From an uncultured Pseudomonadales bacterium (GTDB lineage: Bacteria; Pseudomonadota; Gammaproteobacteria; Pseudomonadales; Azotimanducaceae): 64,000 nucleotides of DNA. Of this stretch, positions 1 through 8,587 are shown in pieces. Below the pieces are notes generated by a model, which worked only from the letters and a program-made list of their open reading frames with translations, had not been told where the DNA came from and did not search any database. The translations under genes were made by a program, and so were the position numbers. Numbering within the stretch: position 1 is the stretch's first letter; each line of letters begins with the position of its first letter. The stretch lies in contig CALSMJ010000001.1 of assembly GCA_943787425.1 (NCBI GenBank), forward strand, positions 682,001-746,000, given 5' to 3'.

Positions 1-1357
1 AAATGACCCGCTCTTTAGCTTCAAAAATGCAGGCTTTTAGATTCAGCGTCGTTCGGCGTTCCTCATCCATGATCCCGATCTTTAGGGTGTTTTTGGGCAA
101 CTTCAGCTGCGCTTCGATCGCCGCAAACAAATCCACCGTAAATCGGACTTCATCCGGACCATGCATTTTTGGCTTGACGATATAAACGGACCCACACCGA
201 CTGTTTTGAACCCGGCTCTTACCCAAGACGTCAAACAGCGCGATCGTGCTGGTCATATAGCCATCGAGGATCCCTTCTGGCACCGCTTCACCGGCCGCAT
301 CCAAGACCGCGTCCGTTGTCATTAAATGGCCCACGTTTCGAATCAACAGCATGCTGCGACCCGGCAGTGTAAAGGCCTCGCCCTGGGGGTCACGGTACGT
401 TCGATCGGGATTCAAGGATCGCGTTAAAGTCTGACCACCCTTCTCAAAAGACTCCTGCAAATCACCCCGCATTAAGCCCAACCAATTTTGATAAACCAAC
501 GTTTTATCGGCTGCATCCACCGCTGCGACAGAATCTTCACAGTCTTGGATGGTTGAAACCGCCGATTCCAAAACCACGTCTTTGACGCCCGCTTTGTGGT
601 TCATGCCAACGCTGTCCGAGCGATCGATCTGAATTTCAAGGTGAAGATTGTGATTCACTAACAAGATTGCAGACGGCTGACTTTCATCACCTCGGAAGCC
701 GCGGAATTGCGCGGGTCTTGCAAGATGAGCCACCGCACCCGCCTCGCAATCGGCAACCAGCTGACGGTCTTCTATGCGATAGCCCAACACACTACTGTGG
801 CGCGTTCCCTTAAGTGGCGCATACCGATCTAAAACCTCAGAAGCATAGGCGATCACACGCTCACCGCGTTTTTCGTTATAGCTTCGGCCTTTCTCATAAC
901 CTGGGGATTCTTCGATCACATCCGTGCCGTAGAGCGCATCGAACAGGCTACCCCAGCGAGCATTGGCGGCGTTTAAGGCAAATCGCGCATTCATGATTGG
1001 AACCACCAGTTGTGGACCGGCAATGGTCGCAATCTCAGGATCGACGTTCTGAGTCGTAATTTCGAAGTCTTCAACCTCCGGTAATAAGTAACCAATGCTT
1101 TTTAAAAACGCTTCATACTGCTCGGCATCGATCGGCTGGCCAGCTCGTACCTGATGCCATTGATCAATCTGTCTTTGCAGATCATCTCTGACAGCGAGCA
1201 GCGTTTTATTTCTCGGCGTAAAGGCTTCTAACACGCTCGCAAGGCCGCGCCAAAAGTCGCCGGAGGCGATGGCAAGGCCTGGTAACACCTCATTTTCAAC
1301 GAATGCATGCAATTCTTTTGCGACCCTTAATCCTGCAACGTCTACTCGCTCGCTCAT
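1..1357 (-). CDS. glcB: Malate synthase G, 3' end cut by window edge
   Basis: Condenses glyoxylate with acetyl-CoA to malate in the cytosolic glyoxylate shunt. Read from the ATG at 1357, 452 residues are visible out of about 720 usual for the G isoform; the C-terminus lies outside the window. The N-terminus (MSERVDVAGLRVAKELHAFV) is typical of GlcB. Family blocks follow: KAGVKDVV with DCEDSVAAVD, then NWLGLMRGDL, GRSMLLIRNVGH (catalytic Arg) and near the visible end GIMDEERRT (acid that binds Mg). The start is the first Met of the conserved block. It is divergent from the CitE-like gene, with about 155 bp between them for shared promoters. I am very sure of the family; only the missing end is unseen. 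Confidence 0.95.
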   Translation of the reverse strand, partial: MSERVDVAGLRVAKELHAFVENEVLPGLAIASGDFWRGLASVLEAFTPRNKTLLAVRDDLQRQIDQWHQVRAGQPIDAEQYEAFLKSIGYLLPEVEDFEITTQNVDPEIATIAGPQLVVPIMNARFALNAANARWGSLFDALYGTDVIEESPGYEKGRSYNEKRGERVIAYASEVLDRYAPLKGTRHSSVLGYRIEDRQLVADCEAGAVAHLARPAQFRGFRGDESQPSAILLVNHNLHLEIQIDRSDSVGMNHKAGVKDVVLESAVSTIQDCEDSVAAVDAADKTLVYQNWLGLMRGDLQESFEKGGQTLTRSLNPDRTYRDPQGEAFTLPGRSMLLIRNVGHLMTTDAVLDAAGEAVPEGILDGYMTSTIALFDVLGKSRVQNSRCGSVYIVKPKMHGPDEVRFTVDLFAAIEAQLKLPKNTLKIGIMDEERRTTLNLKACIFEAKERVI

Positions 1358-1514
1358 GTCTTGCCCTAACCGTTGTGTCTGACCTTAAAATTGTACTATG
1401 ACTGCCAGCGCACTTAAACGATCCCGCAAGATCATAACGCGATGCGCTGCGCCCAAACTCATCTTGCAGCGCTGAATGGGGTATATTCAGGCTAAGACTT
1501 TTAGGATCCTCGCC

Positions 1515-2426
1515 ATGACCCATCGACTCCGCCGTTGTCATATCAGCGTGCCAGGCAGCAACGAAAAAATGTTGCTTAAAAGCACACAACTTGAGGTCGA
1601 CGTTGTCATGATCGATCTAGAAGATGCCGTCGCGCCATCAGAGAAGGCAAACGCCCGCAATCTCGTTGCGCACCTGCTGAAACAAGAGACTTGGCGCGCG
1701 CCGACAGTTTCAGTCCGAATAAACGCGCTATCCAGCGAGCACTGCTACCAAGATATTCTGCATCTCATGGATCATGATGGCGCGCCTAGCGCAAGGCCAC
1801 AAACCTTAATCCTACCGAAAACCCAGCGCAGCTCGGATCTGCTTTTTGTGGATCAATTGTTGACTCAAATCGAGGCGCGCCGAGGTCTTGATCACACCAC
1901 AGGCCTTGAGGCGCTGGTTGAAGACGCAACCGGCATGCTCAATGTTAGCGACATCGCAACCGCCTGCGAGCGGCTTGAAACCTTGATTTTCGGTATGGGA
2001 GACTTTGCCGCGAGCCAGAGAATTGACACGCTAAACATTGGCGATCAGGGGGGGTACGCCGGCGATCTATGGCATTACCCGCGGTATCAACTGATTATGG
2101 CGGCGCGCGCCCACGGCCTCGAACCCGTTGATGGCCCTTATGCAATGTTTAAAGATGCCACCGGGCTTGCGCTTGACTGCTCAGCAGCCAAGCTTCTCGG
2201 AATGACCGGTAAATGGGCAATCCATCCCGATCAAATTATGCCCATTACCACTTGTTTTACGCCCAGTTTAGAAGCGATCGCACAAGCTCGAGCGCAACAC
2301 GTTGCCTACGAGGCCGCGTTAGAACAAGGTCTTGGCGCGGTTAGCGTTGATGGTGTCATGGTGGATCAGGCCTCAATCAAGCTGACTGCGCCCCTATTGG
2401 CACAAGCCGCCCTCTTGGGCTTGTAA
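1515..2426 (+). CDS. HpcH/HpaI (CitE-like) CoA-ester lyase
   Basis: A 303-residue TIM-barrel lyase of the citrate lyase beta / malyl-CoA lyase family, which cleaves 3-hydroxy-acyl-CoA esters such as malyl-, beta-methylmalyl- or citramalyl-CoA with Mg2+. Visible blocks are the N-terminal RCHISVPGSNEKML, the metal-binding IDLEDAVAP, a VEDATGMLNV segment where relatives have an IET-type block, FGMGDFAAS and the C-terminal GKWAIHPDQI. I chose ATG 1515 because AGGAT lies 8 bases before it; an upstream ATG at 1476 lacks such a site. Lying back to back with malate synthase G, it could supply or use glyoxylate and acetyl-CoA (inference). The exact substrate cannot be told from sequence. Confidence 0.85.
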   Translation: MTHRLRRCHISVPGSNEKMLLKSTQLEVDVVMIDLEDAVAPSEKANARNLVAHLLKQETWRAPTVSVRINALSSEHCYQDILHLMDHDGAPSARPQTLILPKTQRSSDLLFVDQLLTQIEARRGLDHTTGLEALVEDATGMLNVSDIATACERLETLIFGMGDFAASQRIDTLNIGDQGGYAGDLWHYPRYQLIMAARAHGLEPVDGPYAMFKDATGLALDCSAAKLLGMTGKWAIHPDQIMPITTCFTPSLEAIAQARAQHVAYEAALEQGLGAVSVDGVMVDQASIKLTAPLLAQAALLGL

Positions 2427-2476
2427 TCGAAATTCCGCACGCCACGTAAAAACCGAAACCCTTGCGGAGTGCCATT

Positions 2477-3301
2477 GTGCCAGAAGGCCCAGAAATCAGA
2501 CGGGCAGCGGACGCGCTGAGCTATGCCATTGCCGGCCTTTCGATTGATCACGTGCGACTGCCCTATCATCGCCTGCGGCCTTTCGGGCCGCGCTTGCGCG
2601 GGCAGCGTATCACGGCGTTTCGAACCCACGGCAAAGCGCTGCTAACCGATTTTGATAACGACTGGACGATCTACTCGCACAATCAGCTATATGGTCTTTG
2701 GCAAGTGGCGCATCGGCAGGACCCGCTCCTTCCCGGACGCGCCCTGCGACTCGAGCTGGGCCATCAAGATCGCTGCATTCGACTCTACAGCGCAACCGAC
2801 ATCAGCCTTTGGCGAACGGATCAGGTCGTGCACCATCCTTTCATCAACCGCTTGGGGCCAGACATCCTCGACCCCATGCTCACGCCCGCAATCATTCTTG
2901 CACGTCTAACCTCCGCAAGGTTTCGAAACCAAAGCCTTGGCAAGCTCTATCTAGACCAGCGATTCCTCGCTGGCGTCGGCAATTATCTTCGTAGTGAGAT
3001 TTTATTTCGAGCAAGGGTTAACGGCCAATGTAAACCCAACCAGCTTCCCTTTAAATACCTCACACGATTGGCTCGGCAAACCCTTGAGACAAGTCTGCAA
3101 AGCTATAACACCGCTGGCATCACCTTGAACGCGCGGCGCGCTGCCAGTCTTCGAAAGGCCGGCGCAGATTTCGAGCAATCTCGATTTTGGGTCTTCGACC
3201 GTGCCGGCTTACCCTGCTATCAATGCGGACAACCGATCCAACGTTCCACCATGGTTTCTCGCCGCCTGTACACGTGTTTTTCCTGTCAAAAATCCCCATG
3301 A
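2477..3301 (+). CDS. nei: Endonuclease VIII, DNA glycosylase/AP lyase
   Basis: A 274-residue Fpg/Nei-family base-excision repair enzyme that removes oxidised pyrimidines and nicks the abasic site. The start must be the GTG at 2477, because the catalytic proline has to follow the initiator Met directly (MPEGPEIRRAAD); CGGAG lies 7 bases upstream. Further E. coli Nei-like blocks are GKALLTDF, YSHNQLYG, the H2TH region LYLDQRFLAGVGNYLRSEIL and a C-terminal zinc finger (CYQCGQPI then CFSC). The stop overlaps the start of the RNase J-like gene by four bases, so the two are probably translationally coupled. High confidence. Confidence 0.93.
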   Translation: MPEGPEIRRAADALSYAIAGLSIDHVRLPYHRLRPFGPRLRGQRITAFRTHGKALLTDFDNDWTIYSHNQLYGLWQVAHRQDPLLPGRALRLELGHQDRCIRLYSATDISLWRTDQVVHHPFINRLGPDILDPMLTPAIILARLTSARFRNQSLGKLYLDQRFLAGVGNYLRSEILFRARVNGQCKPNQLPFKYLTRLARQTLETSLQSYNTAGITLNARRAASLRKAGADFEQSRFWVFDRAGLPCYQCGQPIQRSTMVSRRLYTCFSCQKSP

Positions 3302-4689
3302 AATTTAGGCAGCCCTCAGATCAGGAATTGTGGTTTCTACCGCTTGGCGGGTCCGGCGAAATCGGCATGAACCTCAACCTTTTCGGTCACGATGATTGCT
3401 GGCTAATGGTTGACTGCGGCATTACGTTTGAACGCCAACCAAACGGCGACAATCAGGTCGAGATGCCGGACCCGGACGGCGCCTCGCAGGCGCTGCAAAG
3501 CCTTGTTGGTATGATTGCAACCCATGCCCATGAGGATCACATCGGTGCTCTGCCGTACTTGTACAACCGATTTCCAAAACCGATTTATACAACACCCTTC
3601 ACCGCAGGCGTGATTCGGCAAAAATTTCAAGGCGCGGCGCGCGCGCCTGAGATTCAGGTCGTGGACAGTTACAGCAGCCGCCAAATTGGTCCTTTTAAAG
3701 TCACTTGGCTGCCCATTACCCATTCAACGCCAGAAACCCATGCGCTGCTCATCGAGACAAAAGCCGGTAACATTTTGCACACAGCCGACTGGAAAATCGA
3801 TCCGGCACCCGTCGTTGGTCCGGCTTTCGAAACAAACCGCTTTAGCGCCCAGAATCTGCCGCCCCTGAGCGCCCTGGTTGTTGATTCCACCAATGCGCTC
3901 AAAACGGGTCACTCTAAATCAGAGCAGTCAATCAAGGCCGGTCTCAAAACGGCCATAGCCGCAGCCACCGGCCGGGTCATTATTGGCTGCTTTGCCAGCA
4001 ATATTGCGCGTCTGCAGTCTATAGGCCAAGCCTGCATCGAAACCGATCGCCATTTGGCGCTAGCAGGTCGCGCACTCGTTAAAATGTCCGGCATTGCTAA
4101 AAGCGTCGGCTATCTCAAAGCCGACTTTCCTGAGATACCGCTATCGCACCTCGGCTATCTTCCAGGTGAAAACGCGCTACTCATCGCTACCGGCAGTCAA
4201 GGTGAGCGCGGGTCTGCACTGTGGCGCCTGGCCAGAGATCAACATCCAGATCTCGCTTTAAACGACACTGATTTGGTGATTCTCAGCGCCAAAACCATCC
4301 CGGGTAACGAGGCGGAAGTTGCGGCCCTGATTCAAGGCTTTCAAGCCCAGGGCGCCACCGTTCTCACCGCCGAGACAGATGATGCGCTCGACCTTCACGC
4401 ATCTGGCCATCCAAACCAGGACGAGCTCACGGCGCTGTACCACCTCGCGCAACCGAACCTTGTGATTCCGGTTCATGGCGAGCCCCAACATCTCAAGGAA
4501 AATGCAAAGCTTGCCAATGCAGCCGGTGTTTCGGCAACCCTGGTCGGCCGCAATGGCGATCTGTTTGTTTGCTCTCCCCCAGTTTTGATTAAACGGGAAT
4601 GGGTTGAAACTGGCCGACTCGTTTATTCGCAACACGATCAATCCTTACGCAAACAGCGCTCACTTGATCCGAATTCCCACTGCGGCTAG
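3298..4689 (+). CDS. RNase J-like metallo-beta-lactamase/beta-CASP nuclease
   Basis: A 463-residue protein of the metallo-beta-lactamase superfamily with a beta-CASP domain, most like bacterial ribonuclease J, which processes and degrades RNA in the cytosol. Seen are PLGGSGEIGMN at the N-terminus, the zinc motif ATHAHEDHIGALPY near residue 77, the HTADWKIDP block and a C-terminal PVHGEPQHL histidine motif. It is shorter than classical RNase J (about 550 residues), so the C-terminal extension is reduced. The start ATG at 3298 overlaps the nei stop as ATGA; a longer reading frame upstream lies inside nei and is rejected. RNase J is unusual in gammaproteobacteria, which normally rely on RNase E. 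Confidence 0.88.
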   Translation: MKFRQPSDQELWFLPLGGSGEIGMNLNLFGHDDCWLMVDCGITFERQPNGDNQVEMPDPDGASQALQSLVGMIATHAHEDHIGALPYLYNRFPKPIYTTPFTAGVIRQKFQGAARAPEIQVVDSYSSRQIGPFKVTWLPITHSTPETHALLIETKAGNILHTADWKIDPAPVVGPAFETNRFSAQNLPPLSALVVDSTNALKTGHSKSEQSIKAGLKTAIAAATGRVIIGCFASNIARLQSIGQACIETDRHLALAGRALVKMSGIAKSVGYLKADFPEIPLSHLGYLPGENALLIATGSQGERGSALWRLARDQHPDLALNDTDLVILSAKTIPGNEAEVAALIQGFQAQGATVLTAETDDALDLHASGHPNQDELTALYHLAQPNLVIPVHGEPQHLKENAKLANAAGVSATLVGRNGDLFVCSPPVLIKREWVETGRLVYSQHDQSLRKQRSLDPNSHCG

Positions 4690-4720
4690 ACTCCGCCGCG
4701 AATCACGGCAAGGAAGGGAC

Positions 4721-5722
4721 ATGTTGAAGGTTTTGATCTTGCCTGGCGATGGCATCGGCCCTGAAATCATGGCTTCTGCCAAAACCTTATTGGATGCTTT
4801 AAATCTGCCGATCGAGATGAGCGAGGCGCTCGCAGGCGGGTCGGCCCTCGCTGAAGGTCTCGACCTGATTCCCCCGGCAACCCTTGCGCGCATCACCGAT
4901 GCCGATGCAACCCTCAAAGGCCCCATTACGACCCCGATTGGCAGGGGGTTTAGCTCAGTCAATGTTTCCTTACGACAACATTTTGAACTCTATGCCAATG
5001 TTCGACCAATCTTGTCCCTACCGGGGACCAAGGCTCGATACCAAGACCTAGACCTCATCGTCGTACGAGAGAATTTGGAGGGCCTGTATTCCGGGCAGGG
5101 CCACAGCCTGTCAGAAGACGGGAACCGCGCCGAGCTGAAAAGCATTATCACCAAAGCGGGCTCAGCCAACATTATTCGTCATGCTTTTGAAACCGCTCGT
5201 AAACTGTCTCGAAAGAAAGTAACGCTCGTTCACAAAGCCAATATTATGAAATCCACTTCTGGATTATTTCTCAGCACAGGCCGTGAGATTTCACAGGCTT
5301 ACCCCGACATCGCCTTCGAGGAAATGATCGTCGACAACTGCGCCATGCAACTGGTGATGAACCCGGAACGCTTCGACATCATTGTGACCACCAATCTTTT
5401 TGGCGACATTCTGTCCGATCTGTGCGCCGGTCTGATCGGCGGCTTGGGCCTTGCGCCAGGGGCCAACCTCGGCCAGAACCATGCCATCTTTGAAGCGGTA
5501 CACGGCAGCGCACCCGATATTGCGGGCCTTGGCATCGCCAATCCAACGGCACTGTTGCTGGCTACTGCGATGATGTTGGATCATTTAGGATTGGGCGATG
5601 GGGCAACGCGCTTGCGCCGCGCGATCAAAACGACCCTCGTCCAAGGCGAGTACAAAACATCTGACTTAGGCGGCAACGCCTCGACCGAACAATATACCCA
5701 AGCTTTGGTCCGCGCTTTGTAA
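4721..5722 (+). CDS. Isocitrate/isopropylmalate dehydrogenase family, likely NAD-isocitrate dehydrogenase
   Basis: A 333-residue decarboxylating dehydrogenase. The N-terminal LPGDGIGPEI, the substrate loop SVNVSLRQHFELYANVRP, the VRENLEGLYSG block, the KANIMKSTSG block, the metal-binding DNCAMQL and NLFGDILSDLCAGL, and the coenzyme loop EAVHGSAPDIAG are all present. The residues in the loop (N-V-x-LR) resemble NAD-dependent isocitrate dehydrogenase more than LeuB; homoisocitrate or tartrate dehydrogenase remains possible. It would feed 2-oxoglutarate in the TCA cycle, fitting the malate synthase nearby. Start ATG 4721 is preceded by AAGGAAGG at a good distance; the frame extends upstream over the RNase J end without such a site. 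Confidence 0.85.
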   Translation: MLKVLILPGDGIGPEIMASAKTLLDALNLPIEMSEALAGGSALAEGLDLIPPATLARITDADATLKGPITTPIGRGFSSVNVSLRQHFELYANVRPILSLPGTKARYQDLDLIVVRENLEGLYSGQGHSLSEDGNRAELKSIITKAGSANIIRHAFETARKLSRKKVTLVHKANIMKSTSGLFLSTGREISQAYPDIAFEEMIVDNCAMQLVMNPERFDIIVTTNLFGDILSDLCAGLIGGLGLAPGANLGQNHAIFEAVHGSAPDIAGLGIANPTALLLATAMMLDHLGLGDGATRLRRAIKTTLVQGEYKTSDLGGNASTEQYTQALVRAL

Positions 5723-5828
5723 CAAAGGCTTCTAGACCGAATGATCGCACCCTAATACCGAAAGCCCGGCGCGCGTTAGACCACTCAGCGGGCAAGGCTT
5801 TAAAACTCGCCCCAGCCTTGGTCGCAAT

Positions 5829-7010
5829 TTATTGACTCGCTTTTGACCCCGCGTCTAGCGCACCCGGCAAGCCAAGCTCGCGGAGTATGGCCTCGGTATG
5901 CTCCCCAATGCTGGGCGCTGCGCTCGCCGGCACGAGCTTTGCGTTCAGAAATCTCGCCGCAGGCCGCGTCTCTCTTATCTTACCCGCGACGGGGTGATCG
6001 CGTTCTCGAAACAGGTCGTTCGCAATCAATTGCGGATCCTTGTGTAAATCCTCTAACCGTTTAACACTCGCCACCGGAACTTGTTCCGCATCAAGCTTTG
6101 CAAGGAAGGTGGCAACCGTCATCGATTTGATTTTTTGCAAGGCCTCTGAAAGGCGGTCACTATACGCCTGACGATTGCGTTGCCGGCTCGTCAAAGTTTG
6201 AAACATGGGGTCCGCTTGCAATTCGGCCAGGTTCAGCGCGCGACACAGGCCGGCAAATTCCGCATCCGACAAGGTCATAAATGCCGCCCAACCATCTGCC
6301 AACTCGACCAATTGCCCCGCTGCAGAAATCGGCGGGCGGTGCTCAATATCCTCTCCTTGCAAGGTGACATCCGCACCTGCATCGGGCCACATAAAAGCAA
6401 CCGCTGTGTCCAACATCGACAATTCAATATGCTCGCCCAATCCGGTTCGCTCACGCGCATACAGAGCCGCCGCAATGGCCTGCGCGCCAGTATGCGCGGT
6501 GAGCTTATCCATAATCAGTTGGTTCACCTGCTCAGGACCCTCACCGCGCTTGAGACCTTGAACCGAGACCATCGCAGAGTAGGCCTGAATGATTGGGTCG
6601 TAAGCTCGTTTGCCTGCCTCAGGCCCATCGGGCCCAAACCCACTAATGGAGAGGTAAATGAGCCTCGGATTCAGCTGCTGCATTGCCTCAAACCCCAACC
6701 CTAAGCGTTGCACAACCCCCGGTCGAAAATTTTGAATCAACACATCAGCGCCCGCAATCAAGCTCTGTAATACCGGCATAGCAGCTGGATCCTTTAAGTC
6801 CAGCGCAATGCTGCGCTTGCCTCGGTTTAAAACATGAAACGAGCCCGAAAAACCATTTCGACGACTGCCAACATTGCGCTGGATGTCACCCTCGAGCTTC
6901 TCAACCTTGATTACATCGGCGCCAAGATCTGCCAGCACCGCACCGGTGAGGGGCCCTGAGACAACCGCTGATAAATCAACCACCATTACCCCAGTTAATG
7001 GTCCAGCCAT
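5829..7010 (-). CDS. CaiB/BaiF family CoA transferase
   Basis: A 393-residue class III CoA transferase that moves CoA between acids in the cytosol. It shows the N-terminal GVMVVDLSAVVSGPLTGAVLADLGADVIKVE, a KRSIALDLKDP block, the RAYDPIIQAYSAM segment and the catalytic aspartate in IELSMLDTAVAF. GGAAG before the ATG at 7010 supports the start. It is divergent from the amidase gene with about 125 bp between. The acid substrate is unknown; formyl-, carnitine- and succinyl-CoA:acid transferases all share these motifs. A second paralogue lies at 16443. Confidence 0.88.
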   Translation of the reverse strand: MAGPLTGVMVVDLSAVVSGPLTGAVLADLGADVIKVEKLEGDIQRNVGSRRNGFSGSFHVLNRGKRSIALDLKDPAAMPVLQSLIAGADVLIQNFRPGVVQRLGLGFEAMQQLNPRLIYLSISGFGPDGPEAGKRAYDPIIQAYSAMVSVQGLKRGEGPEQVNQLIMDKLTAHTGAQAIAAALYARERTGLGEHIELSMLDTAVAFMWPDAGADVTLQGEDIEHRPPISAAGQLVELADGWAAFMTLSDAEFAGLCRALNLAELQADPMFQTLTSRQRNRQAYSDRLSEALQKIKSMTVATFLAKLDAEQVPVASVKRLEDLHKDPQLIANDLFRERDHPVAGKIRETRPAARFLNAKLVPASAAPSIGEHTEAILRELGLPGALDAGSKASQ

Positions 7011-7136
7011 TTTAATCTTCCTTTATTCATGTATGACCTGTTTTCAAAGCTGTGCAGCGGTCCGTTACAATCGATCTACCCTAGGTCCTGCTGGGCTGGG
7101 CAAGTATGGTTCCCAACCACCACCGAGTATCCCATT

Positions 7137-8549
7137 ATGAGTCACCAAGCGCTGTGGTCCTGGTCTGCCCTCAAGATCCGAGATGCCGTTCGAGGCAAAG
7201 CCATTTCAGCAACCGAGGTCGTTAAGGCGCACTTAGATCGAATCGATGCGATCAACCCACAGATCAACGCAATCGTCACCTTGGTGCCAGACCTTGCGCT
7301 GGCTCAAGCGCGCGAGATCGATGCAGCAATCGACCGAGGTGAAACGCTTGGACCGCTCGCGGGCGTACCGGTTGCTCACAAAGACCTTACCTTAACCCAA
7401 GGCATTCGAACCACCTTTGGCTCTAAACTTTTCGCCGACTTTATCCCGACCCGAGATGCCGAAATTGTAGCTCGAATGAAAGCTGCTGGCGCCATAACAC
7501 TCGGTAAAACCAACACGCCTGAATGGGGCGCAGGTTCGCAAACCTTTAATGACATTTTTGGTGTTACCCGAAATCCTTATGATCGCTCAAAAACCGCTGG
7601 CGGCAGTTCCGGTGGCGCAGCGGCAGCCCTGGCCGCTCGCCTCGTCCCGCTTTGCGACGGCAGTGACTTCGGCGGGTCGCTCAGGAATCCTGCTAGCTTT
7701 TGCAATGTTGTGGGCTTTAGAACAACCCCTGGTCGAGTGCCCATCGTTCCGTCTGAAAACCCCGAGGATCCCCTACCGATTGCTGGGCCCATGGCGAGAA
7801 CCGTCGATGACTGCGCCCTTCTGCTCAGCGTCATCAGTGGCGCGCATGACCAGGCGCCGCTATCGAGTCTGGCTGAGCAGTTATTTGAGCCCCCGATTAG
7901 CGTCGGCGCGGGTCCGTCGAAAATAGCCTTCAGCGCCGATTTTTCTGGCCAAATCCCGGTTGACCCGCAAGTCATCGATTGCCTCCGTCGCGTCCGTGCT
8001 TGTTTTCAGGAAATCGGCTGCGAGGTAACCAACGACTGCCCCGATCTGGCTGGTGCAAACGACGCCTTTCATATTCTCAGAGCGAGCTCGTTTGCGCGCC
8101 GCCACGGCGAAGGCGTTCGCCGCAATCCGCGCGATTATAAGCAGACCATCGTTTGGAACGTTGAGGCCGGGCTCGCCCTCACAAACGCGGATCTCCAACG
8201 CGGCTTACAACGGCAAGCTGATCTCATCGAGCGCTTTAGGGTGTTTTTTAAACGCTATGATTTTCTCGTGACGCCCGTCGTCCAGGTGCCACCTTTCGAC
8301 GCAGCGCTTGAGTATGTTACCGAGATTAATGGTCAGCCGATGCAAACCTACATCGAGTGGATGCAATCATGTTCAGTTTTCTCTGTAACCGGTCTTCCAG
8401 CCTTATCGTTACCCGCCGGGTTTACCTCAAATGGTTTACCCGTTGGGCTGCAAATCATTGGCAAATCGCGTGCTGACCTCGCCGTCTTGCAATTGGCGAA
8501 AGCATTCGAGACGATCAATCCCATTTGGCAGCAGGCGCCCGTTTTTTAA
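7137..8549 (+). CDS. Amidase signature family enzyme
   Basis: A 470-residue cytosolic amidase that hydrolyses carboxamides by a Ser-cisSer-Lys triad. The lysine is in GVPVAHKDLTLTQGIRTTFGS, the glycine-rich GGSSGGAAAALAARLVPL follows, and the nucleophile is in CDGSDFGGSLRNPA. The C-terminal block TGLPALSLPAGF is also typical. The ATG at 7137 fits the normal family N-terminus; an open frame from 7029 is longer but shows no homology-like sequence. Neighbours give no clear substrate. A weak hairpin CCGTTTTTTAAAAACGG sits on the stop codon and may be a terminator or processing signal. Confidence 0.9.
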   Translation: MSHQALWSWSALKIRDAVRGKAISATEVVKAHLDRIDAINPQINAIVTLVPDLALAQAREIDAAIDRGETLGPLAGVPVAHKDLTLTQGIRTTFGSKLFADFIPTRDAEIVARMKAAGAITLGKTNTPEWGAGSQTFNDIFGVTRNPYDRSKTAGGSSGGAAAALAARLVPLCDGSDFGGSLRNPASFCNVVGFRTTPGRVPIVPSENPEDPLPIAGPMARTVDDCALLLSVISGAHDQAPLSSLAEQLFEPPISVGAGPSKIAFSADFSGQIPVDPQVIDCLRRVRACFQEIGCEVTNDCPDLAGANDAFHILRASSFARRHGEGVRRNPRDYKQTIVWNVEAGLALTNADLQRGLQRQADLIERFRVFFKRYDFLVTPVVQVPPFDAALEYVTEINGQPMQTYIEWMQSCSVFSVTGLPALSLPAGFTSNGLPVGLQIIGKSRADLAVLQLAKAFETINPIWQQAPVF

Positions 8550-8587
8550 AAACGGCCCACCCATTGCCCACAACCCGGAGCCAAACC

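Noticed and set aside
814-996. Short plus-strand frame in the malate synthase region
   Set aside because: Lies wholly inside the well-supported minus-strand gene.
6180-6704. 174-codon open frame opposite the CoA transferase gene
   Set aside because: Shadow of the true minus-strand gene; basic, Arg-rich translation without motifs.
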